DNA from: Oegoconia quadripuncta
Lineage: Eukaryota; Arthropoda; Insecta; Lepidoptera; Autostichidae
Reading direction: 5' to 3'
NCBI GenBank assembly: GCA_949316235.1
Contig: OX438743.1
Location: 18,907,771 to 18,971,770, forward strand
Length of the DNA: 64,000 nt
Below the pieces are notes generated by a model. The model worked only from the letters and a program-made list of their open reading frames with translations, did no database searches and was not told the origin of the DNA. Positions 21,331 to 31,941 of the stretch are shown here, one piece after another; within the stretch, counting starts at the first letter, position 1; each line of letters starts with the position of its first letter. The position numbers were made by a program, and so were the translations under genes.

Positions 21331-21440
21331 CAATTCAATTCAATTCAATTTATTGCATTTATGTTGTACATAGTATGATCTTAAAATATTTTTAGGTATC
21401 AAACATAAACCCTGCTAGGGCATAACAATTAAATTTATAA
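21331..21440 (-). repeat. (CAATT)n-tailed retroposon 3' end
   Basis: AATTCAATTCAATTCAATTT directly precedes TATTGCATTTATGTTGTACA, the pattern of a minus-strand non-LTR 3' end. A (TA)n/(TTTA)n microsatellite lies nearby at 21550-21622. Confidence 0.5.
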
Positions 21441-23399
21441 TGCATGCACATAAACATACGGATTACTTAATTTATTAAAAGTACAAAACAATATAACACT
21501 TAAATGTCTCAATAATTATATCTATCTTCACATTCATATTTATAAATTTATATATATATATATATAGTATATTATATTATATATTATTTATTTATTATTT
21601 ATTTATTATTTATTCATTTATATTTCTTTATCGTCTAGGAACTCACAATCGTTTACAAGCGTAAAATCTTTGAAAATTGAGAAGCAATGACAGTATCAAA
21701 CGAATAATTAAGCGAACTTGGAAAAGTTCCACAACTTAAAACTAACTTTATAGAACAAGAGCCTAACATGAATCTAAATTAGGTAAATTTACTGAATAAT
21801 AAATCCATATATATATAACATTTCTAATGATTATAGAATATCTGAATCTCCTAACACAAGCAAATTGAGATTACCTATAAACAATTACGAATTCGCGAAA
21901 ATATTATCTATAGATGAGCATATTTAAAAGTCGAAAATAAAGATGCATGTGCCTGTAGCCAATCAAATCTCCTAAGCAAGCTAACGAGCAAATAATATAC
22001 GTAAAAGGTCTACTAGTACTAGTACTAGTCTACGCCTATCAGGATAAGGTATGCGACGTGCATAAAGCATGTGTAATAAAGGAGTGTACTAGATACAGGC
22101 ATGCTGCTCATAGATTCATGCTGCTTACTAGATGCATGCTACGGTCATAAGTGTTACGTGCAGGTAAATGTATTTAATCTGTATTAAAAAACATTGAAAT
22201 GTTTTTATTACAATTCCTTTTGACGACCTAGTTTTGTATCCATCGTTACCAATCATTGGTAACGGTCTGTAGTAGGTATTTATAATGAAATCATGAAGAA
22301 AATATCCCAACTCGTCTCACTTGAGCGAACACTAAACTACCACGCCCATGAACATGTCAAAGAACCGCGTGGGCATTTCGCATGTTCCCAGCGTTCCCAC
22401 CTTCAATTCCCGGATATTCTCGGAGCCATTGGGCCGGACTAACCGTTTATTCCTGGACAACATTCACGTAAATATATTCGGCAAACAAACGCTCGAGTTG
22501 GCCGACGCACTGGTTTCGTTTCACGAAAATAAACAATATTTTAATATAATATAACACTTACATCACATGAATAGCATTTATAGAAGTTTACTTAGACATT
22601 AATCCTCTATCTTGGGAGATTTGATAACGTTGTCAATCGTGAATGCTCAATGAATCGTGGATCTAAGGCGGTGTTAGTAAGGGTAGCACAAAGTTGATTC
22701 TAGCGTTTTAAGTCTGGAAATTTTAATGTTAAAAATGCTACTCGCTCTGATCACTTTTACCGATAAATCGATACCACCTGTGAAATAATGGAGCAATATC
22801 GATAGATCAGAAGTTGCAACAGTACATTACGTTACCATTTTGCGTAACAAAAGAATTACAATCACATTTACGCTTCCCACTCGTCAAAGGAAGTGGAAAT
22901 TAATACCCTAAGAGGTTTTTCCGGCTCAAGGAATCGCCTTTTATTCCAGAGTGAGATATTTGCATAATTTCACATTTCGCCATATTATCATAGCGCTTGT
23001 TCAAGTTCCATAATGACATGATTTACTATGGAGATGTGATGGGAATATTTGATTAACAAATTGTAATCGGGGGTACATATTAATCTGTTTGTGATTGTCA
23101 TTAGGACATCGAGAACTGGCCATCTTTATGGAATCATTTCAGTTCTAGGACCGATCTCGCAGTATAGGTTATAGTGGTACATACATATGTACAGTCTGGT
23201 TCAAAATTGCAGTCATAATCCAAGTAGGTACATACGATTATTTTTTTTCGAACACCTTGAAATTACTCAAGGTTAGTACTCGATACTTGCTTTAAATACA
23301 AATCTTTTGAATTTAGACTATGACTGCAATTGTGAACCTGACTGTACATCTAGCTAGTCCATCTAATCCAACTAGCCCAATCCATCCAACTATCCAACT
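21441..23399. other. Intergenic or intronic DNA
   Basis: Holds the AT microsatellite at 21550-21622 and a short CTAGTA repeat at 22012-22030. The open frame at 22348-22554 has no recognised family. Nothing else is supported. Confidence 0.35.
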
Positions 23400-23615
23400 G
23401 ACCCAACTAATATTATAAATGTGGAAGTTTTGGATGTTTGTTTGTTACTCAATCACGGCGAAACAATTAAACCGATTTTCCTGAAACTTAGCACACAGAT
23501 GGAAAATATTCAGAAAGAAGATATAGGATAAATTTTATCCCAGTAAAAGGTTCCAGGGAAAAATTACGAAGATTATGCCCCGATTAAGTAATTCCAAGCG
23601 GGCGGACATACAATA
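23400..23615 (+). mobile_element. Lep1/Helitron-like repeat copy
   Basis: Contains ATATTATAAATGTGGAAGTT, ATCACGGCGAAACAATTAAA and CCGATTTTCCTGAAACTTAG, a short interspersed repeat common in Lepidoptera that I recall as a non-autonomous Helitron. Related to 57888-58081 (same strand) and 38899-39115 (opposite). Confidence 0.65.
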
Positions 23616-23895
23616 CACGAATACATATACATACATACATAGACTGTTAGTATCAAAACCCTTCTTTTGCATCGCCCTAGTCAGTTAAAAATGGAAGGTT
23701 CAAGAGTTTCCCAAAATTACTGTAATGTAAAGTAAAAACCTCTTTCGAAACAGTTTTTTTATCATCACACCCAAAACAAGCAGGTCACCTAGTGCGGTTT
23801 TCAACTGCTCATAACACATATTCGTATTCGTTGGTGGGCTGGTTTACGCAACTCGACGTCTAAGTGCGCCTACTTTGCGTACGGGGTAATACTTA

Positions 23896-24360
23896 ATACT
23901 GCCACCCAAGCTTCTGAAGGAAGCCGAGCAACTTTGGGATGTTCCCACAGGCTTCAGGGAGAGACTCCGGTCCTCCAAAATGGGTGGTACAATGTGTGGC
24001 GACCTCCTCGCACTCCAGAAGCACGTGGGCGGCTGATTTTTCGGCCTCCATGCACGCTCTGCACAGGGGGCTCTCTGTGACATCTATATTGAACAGATGT
24101 TTGTTGTAATGACCGTGACCTGTTAGTGTACCCGTGATCAAATACAGTTGCGCCTTGGAGAGGCGCATAAGTTGTCGAGTTAAGCGCACAGTTGAGGTCC
24201 AGTCATTGTTGTGTAGCGATGTGGTCCGCTGATGAAGCCATGATTTGATTTGGCAAAACGGTAGTGGGACTATTGGCTCAGGACCCTGCACCATCATTGC
24301 AGAGCTCCTTCTCGCCAACTCGCCCGCAGCTTGAGCTCCTTGCTTCTCGTGAGTGTAGCA
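23896..24360 (-). pseudogene. Non-LTR retrotransposon RNase H/C-terminal domain fragment
   Basis: The minus-strand frame contains YTHEKQGAQAAGELARRSSA, like the H-x-G-N-E-x-A-D-E-L-A end of the RNase H fold but with the last Asp replaced by Gly. It is followed by LSKAQLYLITGTLTGHGHYN and LCRACMEAEKSAAHVLLECE, a Cys/His motif. This is the C-terminal part of a jockey/I/R1-type ORF2. 5'-truncated; repeat family E text (24415-24480) is joined just upstream. Confidence 0.85.
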
Positions 24361-24414
24361 AGGGCGACTAAAGAATTGGAACAACCATATAGTTTTACCA
24401 TAATTTAACCATAC

Positions 24415-24480
24415 ATTTAAGTTTGGGACATCTCTGACCACCCCATTTGGGATAAAAGTTACGTATATAGTGATGGGCTA
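24415..24480 (-). repeat. Repeat family E fragment
   Basis: TCTCTGACCACCCCATTTGGGATA is shortened reverse complement of the family E start seen at 2128 and 62228. Confidence 0.65.
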
Positions 24481-25126
24481 TTGACAGTTATAGTGTATAT
24501 GTCATATTTATATTAGGATCAAATTTGTTGTACCTAGGTAAGGTACATTTATCTACATTTGGGTGCTAGAGTCCTAATAAAACTTGTAAACCTTGTTATG
24601 CCAACCAAGATTACCAGACACCATAAAACGAATAACTTACACATCATCAAAGTTATGAAGTGAAGGGTCCCAAGAGTCTCCTCGACGTAATTACAAGACG
24701 TCTTGTCATCAGATGAAACAATGTCAACGAAAGGGGATTGTGTTAATGAGTTTTATATTTCATCACTAAATTGGAATTGTTCACAATTTCCCAATTATCA
24801 TTACTTCAATGCATGATGATAATTTCCGGAAAAAAATCACAGTAAAATACAAACTCTTGCTGTAATTACTGATCTCCCAAATACAATACCGGATTTTCTG
24901 GCTGCTTATAATATGCACTCAATAATAACCGTATTATTCATTTGTTTGCGGCAATAATGGCAAACGTTGGGAATGGTAATGAGCGTGTTTGAGTAAACAA
25001 GCGAAGGTCGCTGTCTCAGACCTGATGGAGACAAAGGATTTAGTTTAGCGGTATACGACAGCAATTCATGTCATACTGTAAATGAGAACTGGGAATGAGC
25101 AATACGCTATAAATGCCTATTCAATG
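24481..25126. other. Intergenic or intronic DNA
   Basis: No recognised features. Confidence 0.3.
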
Positions 25127-25380
25127 TTAAGAGGGTTTATTCCATCCGTCATTGGATAAATTAAGTATTTTAAATACAGAATAAATCAGAAAAATTGATC
25201 TGACCTCTATTCGAAACGCCTAAAAGTTAGTAACACCTAAATAGCTTTGATGAGGGTTATTTTCCAAAATTCATGATTATAAAGAAGTGGCCGATTTTAT
25301 CAATAATTTTGAATTCTCGAAAATAACCGTAAATAAAGCTGTTTAGATATTATTTGGATCAGAGCAATATTTTAATTTAT
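25127..25380. mobile_element. MITE related to 28665-28949, rearranged
   Basis: The left end TTAAGAGGGTTTATTCC and CATTGGATAAATTAAG match the left end of 28665-28949. The inner part (AATAGCTTTGATGAGGGTTA to TTCTCGAAAATAACCG) matches that element's interior in the opposite orientation. No matching right terminus is visible. Confidence 0.7.
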
Positions 25381-26864
25381 GCTGTACTGTTTTCACTGTC
25401 ATTTTGTGATTTTTTTCCAGAGGGCTTTAATTCTTCTTTTCGAGTCAAGGCATACTTGAATACTTCAAATTTGATAGTTCAAATTTTATTGGACTAAATC
25501 CTACCCAAGGTTTTAATGAATAAATGTATGCACCCGCAATAAATTTTGACCAGGGCAAGAAGCCGATGATGATGATGAATTGCACCCGTAGATATTCTAT
25601 AAATCCTTAAATAATTCTATTTTATACGCTTTATTCAGTCGATTTCGGATGTTAGTCCACTTGTCTACCGTTGTATCCCCATACAGATAAGTTTTCTTTT
25701 TAAACCCAAGGAAGGATGTTGTAAGTTTAAAGCCTTTGTCGGTTTGTGTGACTCTCTTTTGCGTTGTAGCGCGAAAACTGCTGAACTGGACTTGCATTGC
25801 AGTTTGACTCAAGTCACTCGAGTACAATAACTTGACTATCCCATCGCTACGTCATATTCAAAAAAGAAGTCAGAAATACAAATACTTTTTTCCAAACAAT
25901 TTGCACACGGAAACCATAACCATGTAGGTAAAACATACATAGATATTTATGAACGAAGTCAGGGGGAAGTCGAAGTTATTACACTCTTACGCTGATTACT
26001 TTGTAAGGCGGCATTTTGGCGTAGGATCAAAAGACAACCTTGGCAAACAGAAATACGTTAGTAATGTAGGGAATCGAGCAGTCGCACAGAGACAGACTTA
26101 GGGGATGAAAGTGAAGGGACTTCTTTTTTTTGTAGCTGGCATGAGCTTTTGGGTATGTTTTTATGAGCCCTATTCCATCCACTGCTGGCATAACATTTCG
26201 GGTAGTGACTTGGTCTTCCGCTTTCCTTTATCCCATAACTCTATAGTATGAGTTTACACAAACTGTGAGCTGTACCATAATTAAAAACAATCATGTTACA
26301 ATAACTTCTTAGATTGGACACAACAAAAATATTGCGTGCTGTCAAAAGACACTAAGTAGGTACTCGTACGTGGTACGCTTTGTGTAATCAATCACGGAGT
26401 AATCCGCACTCTGCAAGTACAGTTTTGAGTGAATCATTTGCGATCTCAAACCTTACAACGGAAGCAATATTAAAGTAATGTATGGTCGCAGAGTGAAAAG
26501 ATTCGTCAGTTTTTGGAATACTCTAATTTGACACTCAGTAAGCACATGTTACCTTTCTAAACTAAGTAACGCACCCAAATATCGCATAGAAAATTATGCT
26601 TAACTTTCTGACGACAGTTTATCCGAACTAGTATTCCTTGACTATAATAGTTGAACTAAAACCACTTTGACCTGTCAGTGTTATCGAATGTCAAATCAAC
26701 AGCTTGTCTACAAGCAAAAGTCAACTTTAAGATGACGAACCTTTTCATTCCGCGACTGTACTTTAAGTAAGATTGAAATTATACTTCTATAGAAACCTAA
26801 CGAGTAATGCTTCTATTTAGTGTTGTTTTCCATAACGCAGACAGTACTTACCGATAGGTTATAG
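25381..26864. other. Intergenic or intronic DNA
   Basis: A short GAT run at 25566-25578. No supported genes or elements. Confidence 0.3.
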
Positions 26865-27085
26865 GTTTTAGCGGGCTTGATTTCCGCAACTCGACGCAGT
26901 TTGCGCCTATTTTGCGTGATGGGTTGCCGACACTACTCTACTTACCTACCTATGCGTAAACTAAGGTGTGACGAGGTGGACAGGCGACCTGTTGAAGGTT
27001 GCGGAAAGTCGCTGGATGCAGGCCACTTCCAACCAAAGATTTCGAGTGAACCATACATGTTCAGTGTTCGAAAATCCTCCTCCTG
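26865..27085 (+). pseudogene. RTE-like retroposon remnant
   Basis: A frame includes RWTGDLLKVAESRWMQATSN, a version of the RTE C-terminus seen at 16440-16505. It is preceded by TTAGCGGGCTTGATTTCCGC and an AACTCGACGCAGTTTGCGCC block; related text occurs at 9700-9740 (reverse) and 23830-23890. 5'-truncated. Confidence 0.75.
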
Positions 27086-27149
27086 AGATGACGATTGAGA
27101 GATATTTGGAAAAGAAAACGTTCAGTGTTACCACAAAATTATATATTTA

Positions 27150-27425
27150 ATAAATAATAATAAATATCTTTGCACATACACACAGCGCCATCTAGTTCCA
27201 CACTAAGCAACTAGACTTGTATTATGAATACCAGATGGTTAATAAACTACTCAAATACATTTTTTTTTTGTAAATAAGTAAATAAATAAATGAAAAACAT
27301 CCATAACTCGGAAACACATGTCTGTATTCATCATACAAACATATGCCCCTAGCGGGATTCGAACCCGCGTCCTTTTGGTATAGCAGTCAGAATTTTTAAC
27401 CACTACACCAAACAGGGTATTATCT
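27150..27425 (-). mobile_element. tRNA-derived SINE family B, copy 1
   Basis: Minus-strand head TTTGGTGTAGTGGTTAAAAA, B box GGGTTCGAATCCCGC, then GCATATGTTTGTATGATGAA and the body to the 3' part ACTAGATGGCGCTGTGTGTA. About 275 bp, nearly complete. Confidence 0.88.
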
Positions 27426-28257
27426 AACGAGATAATAGGTAATAGATATTGATAATCCAATAACTTTGATAATCTAATAGGTATTACCTATTATTAGAAA
27501 TCACATACTTATCTAATGTAACTATGACATGTCCATGACATGACATCCATAACTAGTCATTTATGTACCTGAAAGTTCTATATAATTATATTTCTAAGAG
27601 TACAATTGACCAAAGATATAACCTTACATAAGTACCTACTTGCAGTGGATACTTCTGATTTAATGAATGAATTTAATGGTTGTTTTGAAAGTGTTACCAC
27701 AATTTCGTGTTGTTCAGGGTTTAAAAATAATACGGCAAATAAGAGCAATGTTAATTTTTAGATAAGATTACTACTATTTAATAAAACACGAGTATTTTTG
27801 GGTATTTATGACACAAATGTTGGTTCCGGAAAGGAACATAATGAACAAAGGCAGGAAGACGATGAAAATATGACTGAAATCTATTAGAATGAAATAAAGA
27901 ACCCTAAATTTGAAACAGCCATCGGCCCTGTTTTCTTATTACATTTACAACTATACTTACATTTTATGTCTTCAGTCTAGAATCTGTACGTCAGGATATT
28001 TTATAACTAAGTATATTATTTCTCAGGCCGTCAGTAGAAGGCTCAATTTGTTACTTCGTATTCGTTCTGTAAGTACGGTACTAAAATTTTATATGACTGT
28101 ACACATTGCGAAATATCTGAGTTCATTTTACTGTAGTAGTTACTAAATTATAACATGTTATGATAGCTTTTTAGACAGAGTAAAATTCATAATTCGGACA
28201 AGGATGTCCTTCGTCAGCTATTTCAATATTACTCACCATGTAGACACTCGCATTATT
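27426..28257. other. Intergenic or intronic DNA
   Basis: No recognised features besides short AT-rich runs. Confidence 0.3.
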
Positions 28258-28261
28258 ACCT

Positions 28262-28628
28262 TGTGACCTTCCCAGCCCACCCGTGCCTGGGCACCTCGGC
28301 GACCCAGCTGGCTGGATCGAGTCTCGAGGTGTATATGTACAGAAGAGGCGGGAAAGCTCAGGCCAGGATCAAAACAGAACACGGATCACCACACCAACTT
28401 ATTTATTGAGAGAAACAGGTAGTGTTAAAAAACAGGGCCTTAAGACTAAAAAACTATTGAGATATAAGAATGATTGAAATAACGGTGAGACTGAGTTAAA
28501 TCTGGAAATCATGTGCCAAAAAAAAGGATCCGTCAGTTCATCATTCTGTCAGTTTAAAATTTCGAATTTGAACTCCAATAACCCAAACCCACCAATAAGT
28601 ATCGGCTCAAAAGAACGACACCGTTACA
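28262..28628 (+). mobile_element. Solo LTR, family F, copy 1
   Basis: Begins TGTGACCTTCCCAG and ends GACACCGTTACA, so it has TG...CA ends. Flanks are ACCT (28258-28261) and ACCA (28629-28632), a one-mismatch 4-bp duplication. Two further copies lie at 50776-51103 and 58767-59115. No internal retrotransposon sequence adjoins. Known: solo LTRs arise by recombination between the two LTRs of one element. The class (Gypsy, Copia or BEL) cannot be told from the LTR. Confidence 0.78.
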
Positions 28629-28664
28629 ACCAGAAACTACGTATACTATTACACTACTTTTAAG

Positions 28665-28949
28665 AGGCTTTATTCCGTCCAGTGGCGCCCTCATTGGATA
28701 AATTAAGGATTAAGCCTATAAGCCAATTATACATAATTAGCTTATATTGCGGTTATTTTCGAGAATTTTAAATTATTGATAATAACTTCGACCTTCTTTA
28801 TAATCGTGAATTCTGGAAAATAACCTCCATCAAAGCTATTTAGGTATTGTTTATATAATTAGCTTTTATAGGCTTCTCGAGTGCAGGTCCGAGCGATATT
28901 TTTTATTTCTTTTTAAATACAGAAAGCGCCACTGGACGGAATAAATCCT
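28665..28949. mobile_element. MITE with 24-bp TIRs
   Basis: Ends AGGCTTTATTCCGTCCAGTGGCGC and its inverted partner AGGATTTATTCCGTCC... match at 23 of 24 positions. 285 bp. The interior shares sequence with 25127-25380. Confidence 0.9.
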
Positions 28950-29193
28950 CCTAGATGGTTGACGCCGACGATATTTACCGTTTTCCTAACATAAAACATA
29001 TAATAAATACGTCGCGTAATAAACAAAATGCGAAAAATAATCTGTCAAAAATAAAAGTGGTTTATTCGAATTTTGACATTTGCTTTTCCCTATACATTTT
29101 TTCACTCGATAGATATACGTCTTTCGATCACTAAAACTTTTGTGCGAATATTTGAGGATGAGGAAGAGAATTAAGAATCATCTTTTTATATAC

Positions 29194-29746
29194 TAGCCCA
29201 GGGAAAATACGGTTTGACCTCGGAAACATGAATAACCGCGATTTTCTTTAAACATTTAATAAAGTGTAGTAAATGTAGTAACAATTGCTAAAAATTAAGC
29301 ATTTGTAAGAAACGCAAGTACTAAGTAGTTGAAAAATTTGTTTCTTTAAAAAAAAATGCTCAATTAGATGGATATTTCTTTAAATTCAAAACATTTAGGG
29401 AAATTATCGTTACAAAATATTAGTTCTCATTTTTATTTCTTAAGCAATGCAGCTCGACGACATTTTCAGCTAAAACACATGCATGCCTAACTATAACATG
29501 CTTAGTTGTTTTTCCATCAATAAGTTAACTGTGTTTAACAAAAGTATACCTAATTAAATATCAGTTAATATTTATTGTTATTAAGATACAAATTTTCCAA
29601 AAAAATCTAGACTTAGCGCTCGTTTTTTTTAGGCTTAATTATTCAAAATTACATCTCTAATATATCTCTATAAGATAGCAATTATATAAGTCGGTTCTGA
29701 ATGATATCTAGCTAAGCTAATTTTTTACCGTATTTTCCCTGGGCTA
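29194..29746. mobile_element. MITE with perfect 20-bp TIRs
   Basis: TAGCCCAGGGAAAATACGGT at the left is perfectly inverted at the right (29727-29746). 553 bp, no coding capacity. If TA is the duplicated target, the TIR proper starts at AGCCCAGG or GCCCAGG. Confidence 0.92.
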
Positions 29747-30330
29747 ACAGTTATTCTTTTGTTTTCGTTTTATTCTTTTTTGTTGACATATCCAGGCGCC
29801 GGCAACGATCAAAAACGAAGTGCACCGTGTTAAGGCGATTGGTTGCCACTAAACGCGTTTGAGGAACTTCGCGTTGCCTCTACGTCCAGCAATAGATCAC
29901 CCCAAATACCTTATTTTTCCTGTTTCCTACCCAAATAAGGCAACCTTACACCAGTGTAAACACTAATAAGCATAATAGTAAGCAAGATTATGATAGATTA
30001 GCACTTTATTACCTCAATCACAGCTGACGTTGGTCGTGCTTACTTTATTACAGTTATATATTTCTCTTTCTTGTCGATATCAAATGAGGAGAACGGAATT
30101 CCGGCTGTTGCGTGATTGATAATGAATGAATGACGTGACGATGAACAGCAATAACTATAAAAAATGTATGAATTTTACATTGGAATTTTACCCTGAGAAT
30201 GTAAGAAATGAGAATGGAAGAAATGTCCATTGACCTTACCTACAAATTGCATTGGTGTGCTCTAATAACATAGCAATTGCATAATGTGTCATTAATTTAA
30301 CTGGTTTGTGTAACATCATCAGCCCGTAAA
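29747..30330. other. Intergenic or intronic DNA
   Basis: 29790-29890 is somewhat CpG-rich (GGCGCCGGCAACGATC, TAAACGCGTTTGAGG). No gene is supported. Confidence 0.3.
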
Positions 30331-30545
30331 CATCACAGGGATCTGTGCCTTATCTCGTATATGAGGGAGTATGGTCCATAGTCCGGCACGCTGGCCCAAT
30401 ACGGGTTGGGGAGTTCATATGCCTTTGAATTTTTATTTCTCAGATTTTTTAAGAGCAGTCGGATAAATATACATAAGTAGTGAAATTTAAAACCCATTGA
30501 TATATGCCCTGGCTGGGAATCGAACCCGGATCCCACACCACGATT
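30320..30545 (-). mobile_element. tRNA-derived SINE with RTE-like 3' end (family D2)
   Basis: Minus strand: GGGTTCGATTCCCAGCCAGG is a B box, followed by a body and AAATAAAAATTCAAAGGCAT, then CCCGTATTGGGCCAGCGTGC, the same 3' block as RTE remnants at 9064 and 11440. The sequence fits a SINE mobilised by an RTE partner. A partial opposite-orientation copy lies at about 30690-30768. Confidence 0.7.
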
Positions 30546-30689
30546 CATTAGGAATGTTCAAGAGACGAACTTCTCAATATTTTCGAAAGTAACATTTATA
30601 GATTGTTGTGTTATTTTTAATTAAATTAATTTACTGTTTTGTAATTGTTACTTGTAATAACATAATTAAATTTAGAGCTGTTAAATTTG

Positions 30690-30768
30690 GAGTTGAGAAA
30701 TAAAAATTCAAAGGCATGTGAAGGCCCAATGCGGGGTGGGGCCCCGTATTGGGCCCGCGTGGCGGATT
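30690..30768 (+). repeat. Partial copy of the 30.4-kb SINE 3' end
   Basis: GAAATAAAAATTCAAAGGCATG then GGCCCAATGCGGGGTGGGGC and CCCGTATTGGGCCCGCGTGG. Inverted relative to 30320-30545. Confidence 0.7.
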
Positions 30769-31167
30769 TTTGGGTGTATTTGATTCAATGAAATCATAAT
30801 CTTTTGATTCATAGCGTTTACAAAAATTACATTGATTTATGAAAATCAGTTAAGCCGTTTCAAAGATATTAAGGTTTTAAACACAATTGTTTGGTGTATA
30901 AGGATGATAACGTAGACATTCGGGGTTTTATAATTTTTTATTGACATTTATATGGTATATTTTTAACATGCGTGTTTGGTTTTAAATTCAGGACGGCGTG
31001 TACTACGCCCTTGACCCTAACGGACTACCTTGAGACTATATAATGTTTGCACAACACCGAATGTAGGGTTGTGGGCCCCGCGCCCTCGTTTGCTTGAAGG
31101 CTTTGCTACTGGTTCTTATTAATTTGTAAAATTTTATTGACTGTATGTATGTATGTGTATGTATGTA

Positions 31168-31520
31168 ATGCAACCGCCTCCGTGGCTCAATGTAAACAAC
31201 ATTGAGTTTACGATTCGGGGGTCGCGGGTTCGATCCCCAGCGGGGTACATATTCAAGTACTCGGTTTGGTTGGTGGTAGGGCATTTTAAATGTCCGCCTG
31301 GCTAGCTACCACCAACTTATCTAAATCTGCCGCCAAACAGCAATATTAATAGCATTGTTGTGTTCTGGTTGTCAGAGATAAGATAGCCAGTCCCCCAAAT
31401 GTGTTGGGGTTTCCGGGTCAGTACGCTTCGATCACCATCTACCACCTTCACCCTCATCTTCACTTAACATCAGGTGTGATTGAGGTCAAGTACGAACCCG
31501 TCCTGCATAAAAAAAAAAGT
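31168..31520 (+). mobile_element. tRNA-derived SINE family C, copy 1
   Basis: Starts CAACCGCCTCCGTGGCTCAA, B box CGCGGGTTCGATCCCCAGCG, then GTTGGTGGTAGGGCATTTTA, CATCAGGTGTGATTGAGGTC and an A-run at 31510-31518. About 350 bp, full length with a small internal insertion near 31430. Confidence 0.92.
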
Positions 31521-31605
31521 AAGTATGTATGTAAATATATATGTAAGTATGTAATGTGTTTGTACATTTCAATTATTCCTCCCGTTGCCTAAACGGTTCT
31601 ACCGA

Positions 31606-31941
31606 TTTTGAAGTGCAAGGTGTCGTTCGATGCATCGAGTGTCATAGAATACATTTTGAAGTGCAAGGTGTCGTTCGATTCATCGAGTGTCATAGAATAC
31701 ATTTTGAAGTGCAAGGTGTCGTTCGATTCATCGAGTGTCATAGAATACATTTTGAAGTGCAAGGTGTCGTTCGATTCATCGAGTGTCATAGAATACATTT
31801 TGAAGTGCAAGGTGTCGTTCGATTCATCGAGTGTCATAGAATACATTTTGAAGTGCAAGGTGTCGTTCGATGCATCGAGTGTCATAGAATACATTTTGAA
31901 GTGAAAGGTGTCGTTCGATGCATCGAGTGTCATAGAATACA
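31606..31941. repeat. 48-bp minisatellite, exactly seven units
   Basis: Seven consecutive 48-bp units, from TTTTGAAGTGCAAGGTGTCG to GAGTGTCATAGAATACA. Units 1, 6 and 7 have GATGCAT, units 2-5 GATTCAT; unit 7 also has GTGAAAG. Because 48 is divisible by three, one variant stays open in two plus-strand frames and one minus-strand frame, giving 16-residue peptide repeats. No start context, homology or neighbour suggests a real protein. The near identity implies recent amplification. Confidence 0.98.

Noticed and set aside
22348..22554. 68-residue open frame
   Set aside because: No recognisable motif, no splice or promoter support; length expected by chance.
31606..31941. CRISPR array
   Set aside because: Units are contiguous with no unique spacers, and the genome is eukaryotic.
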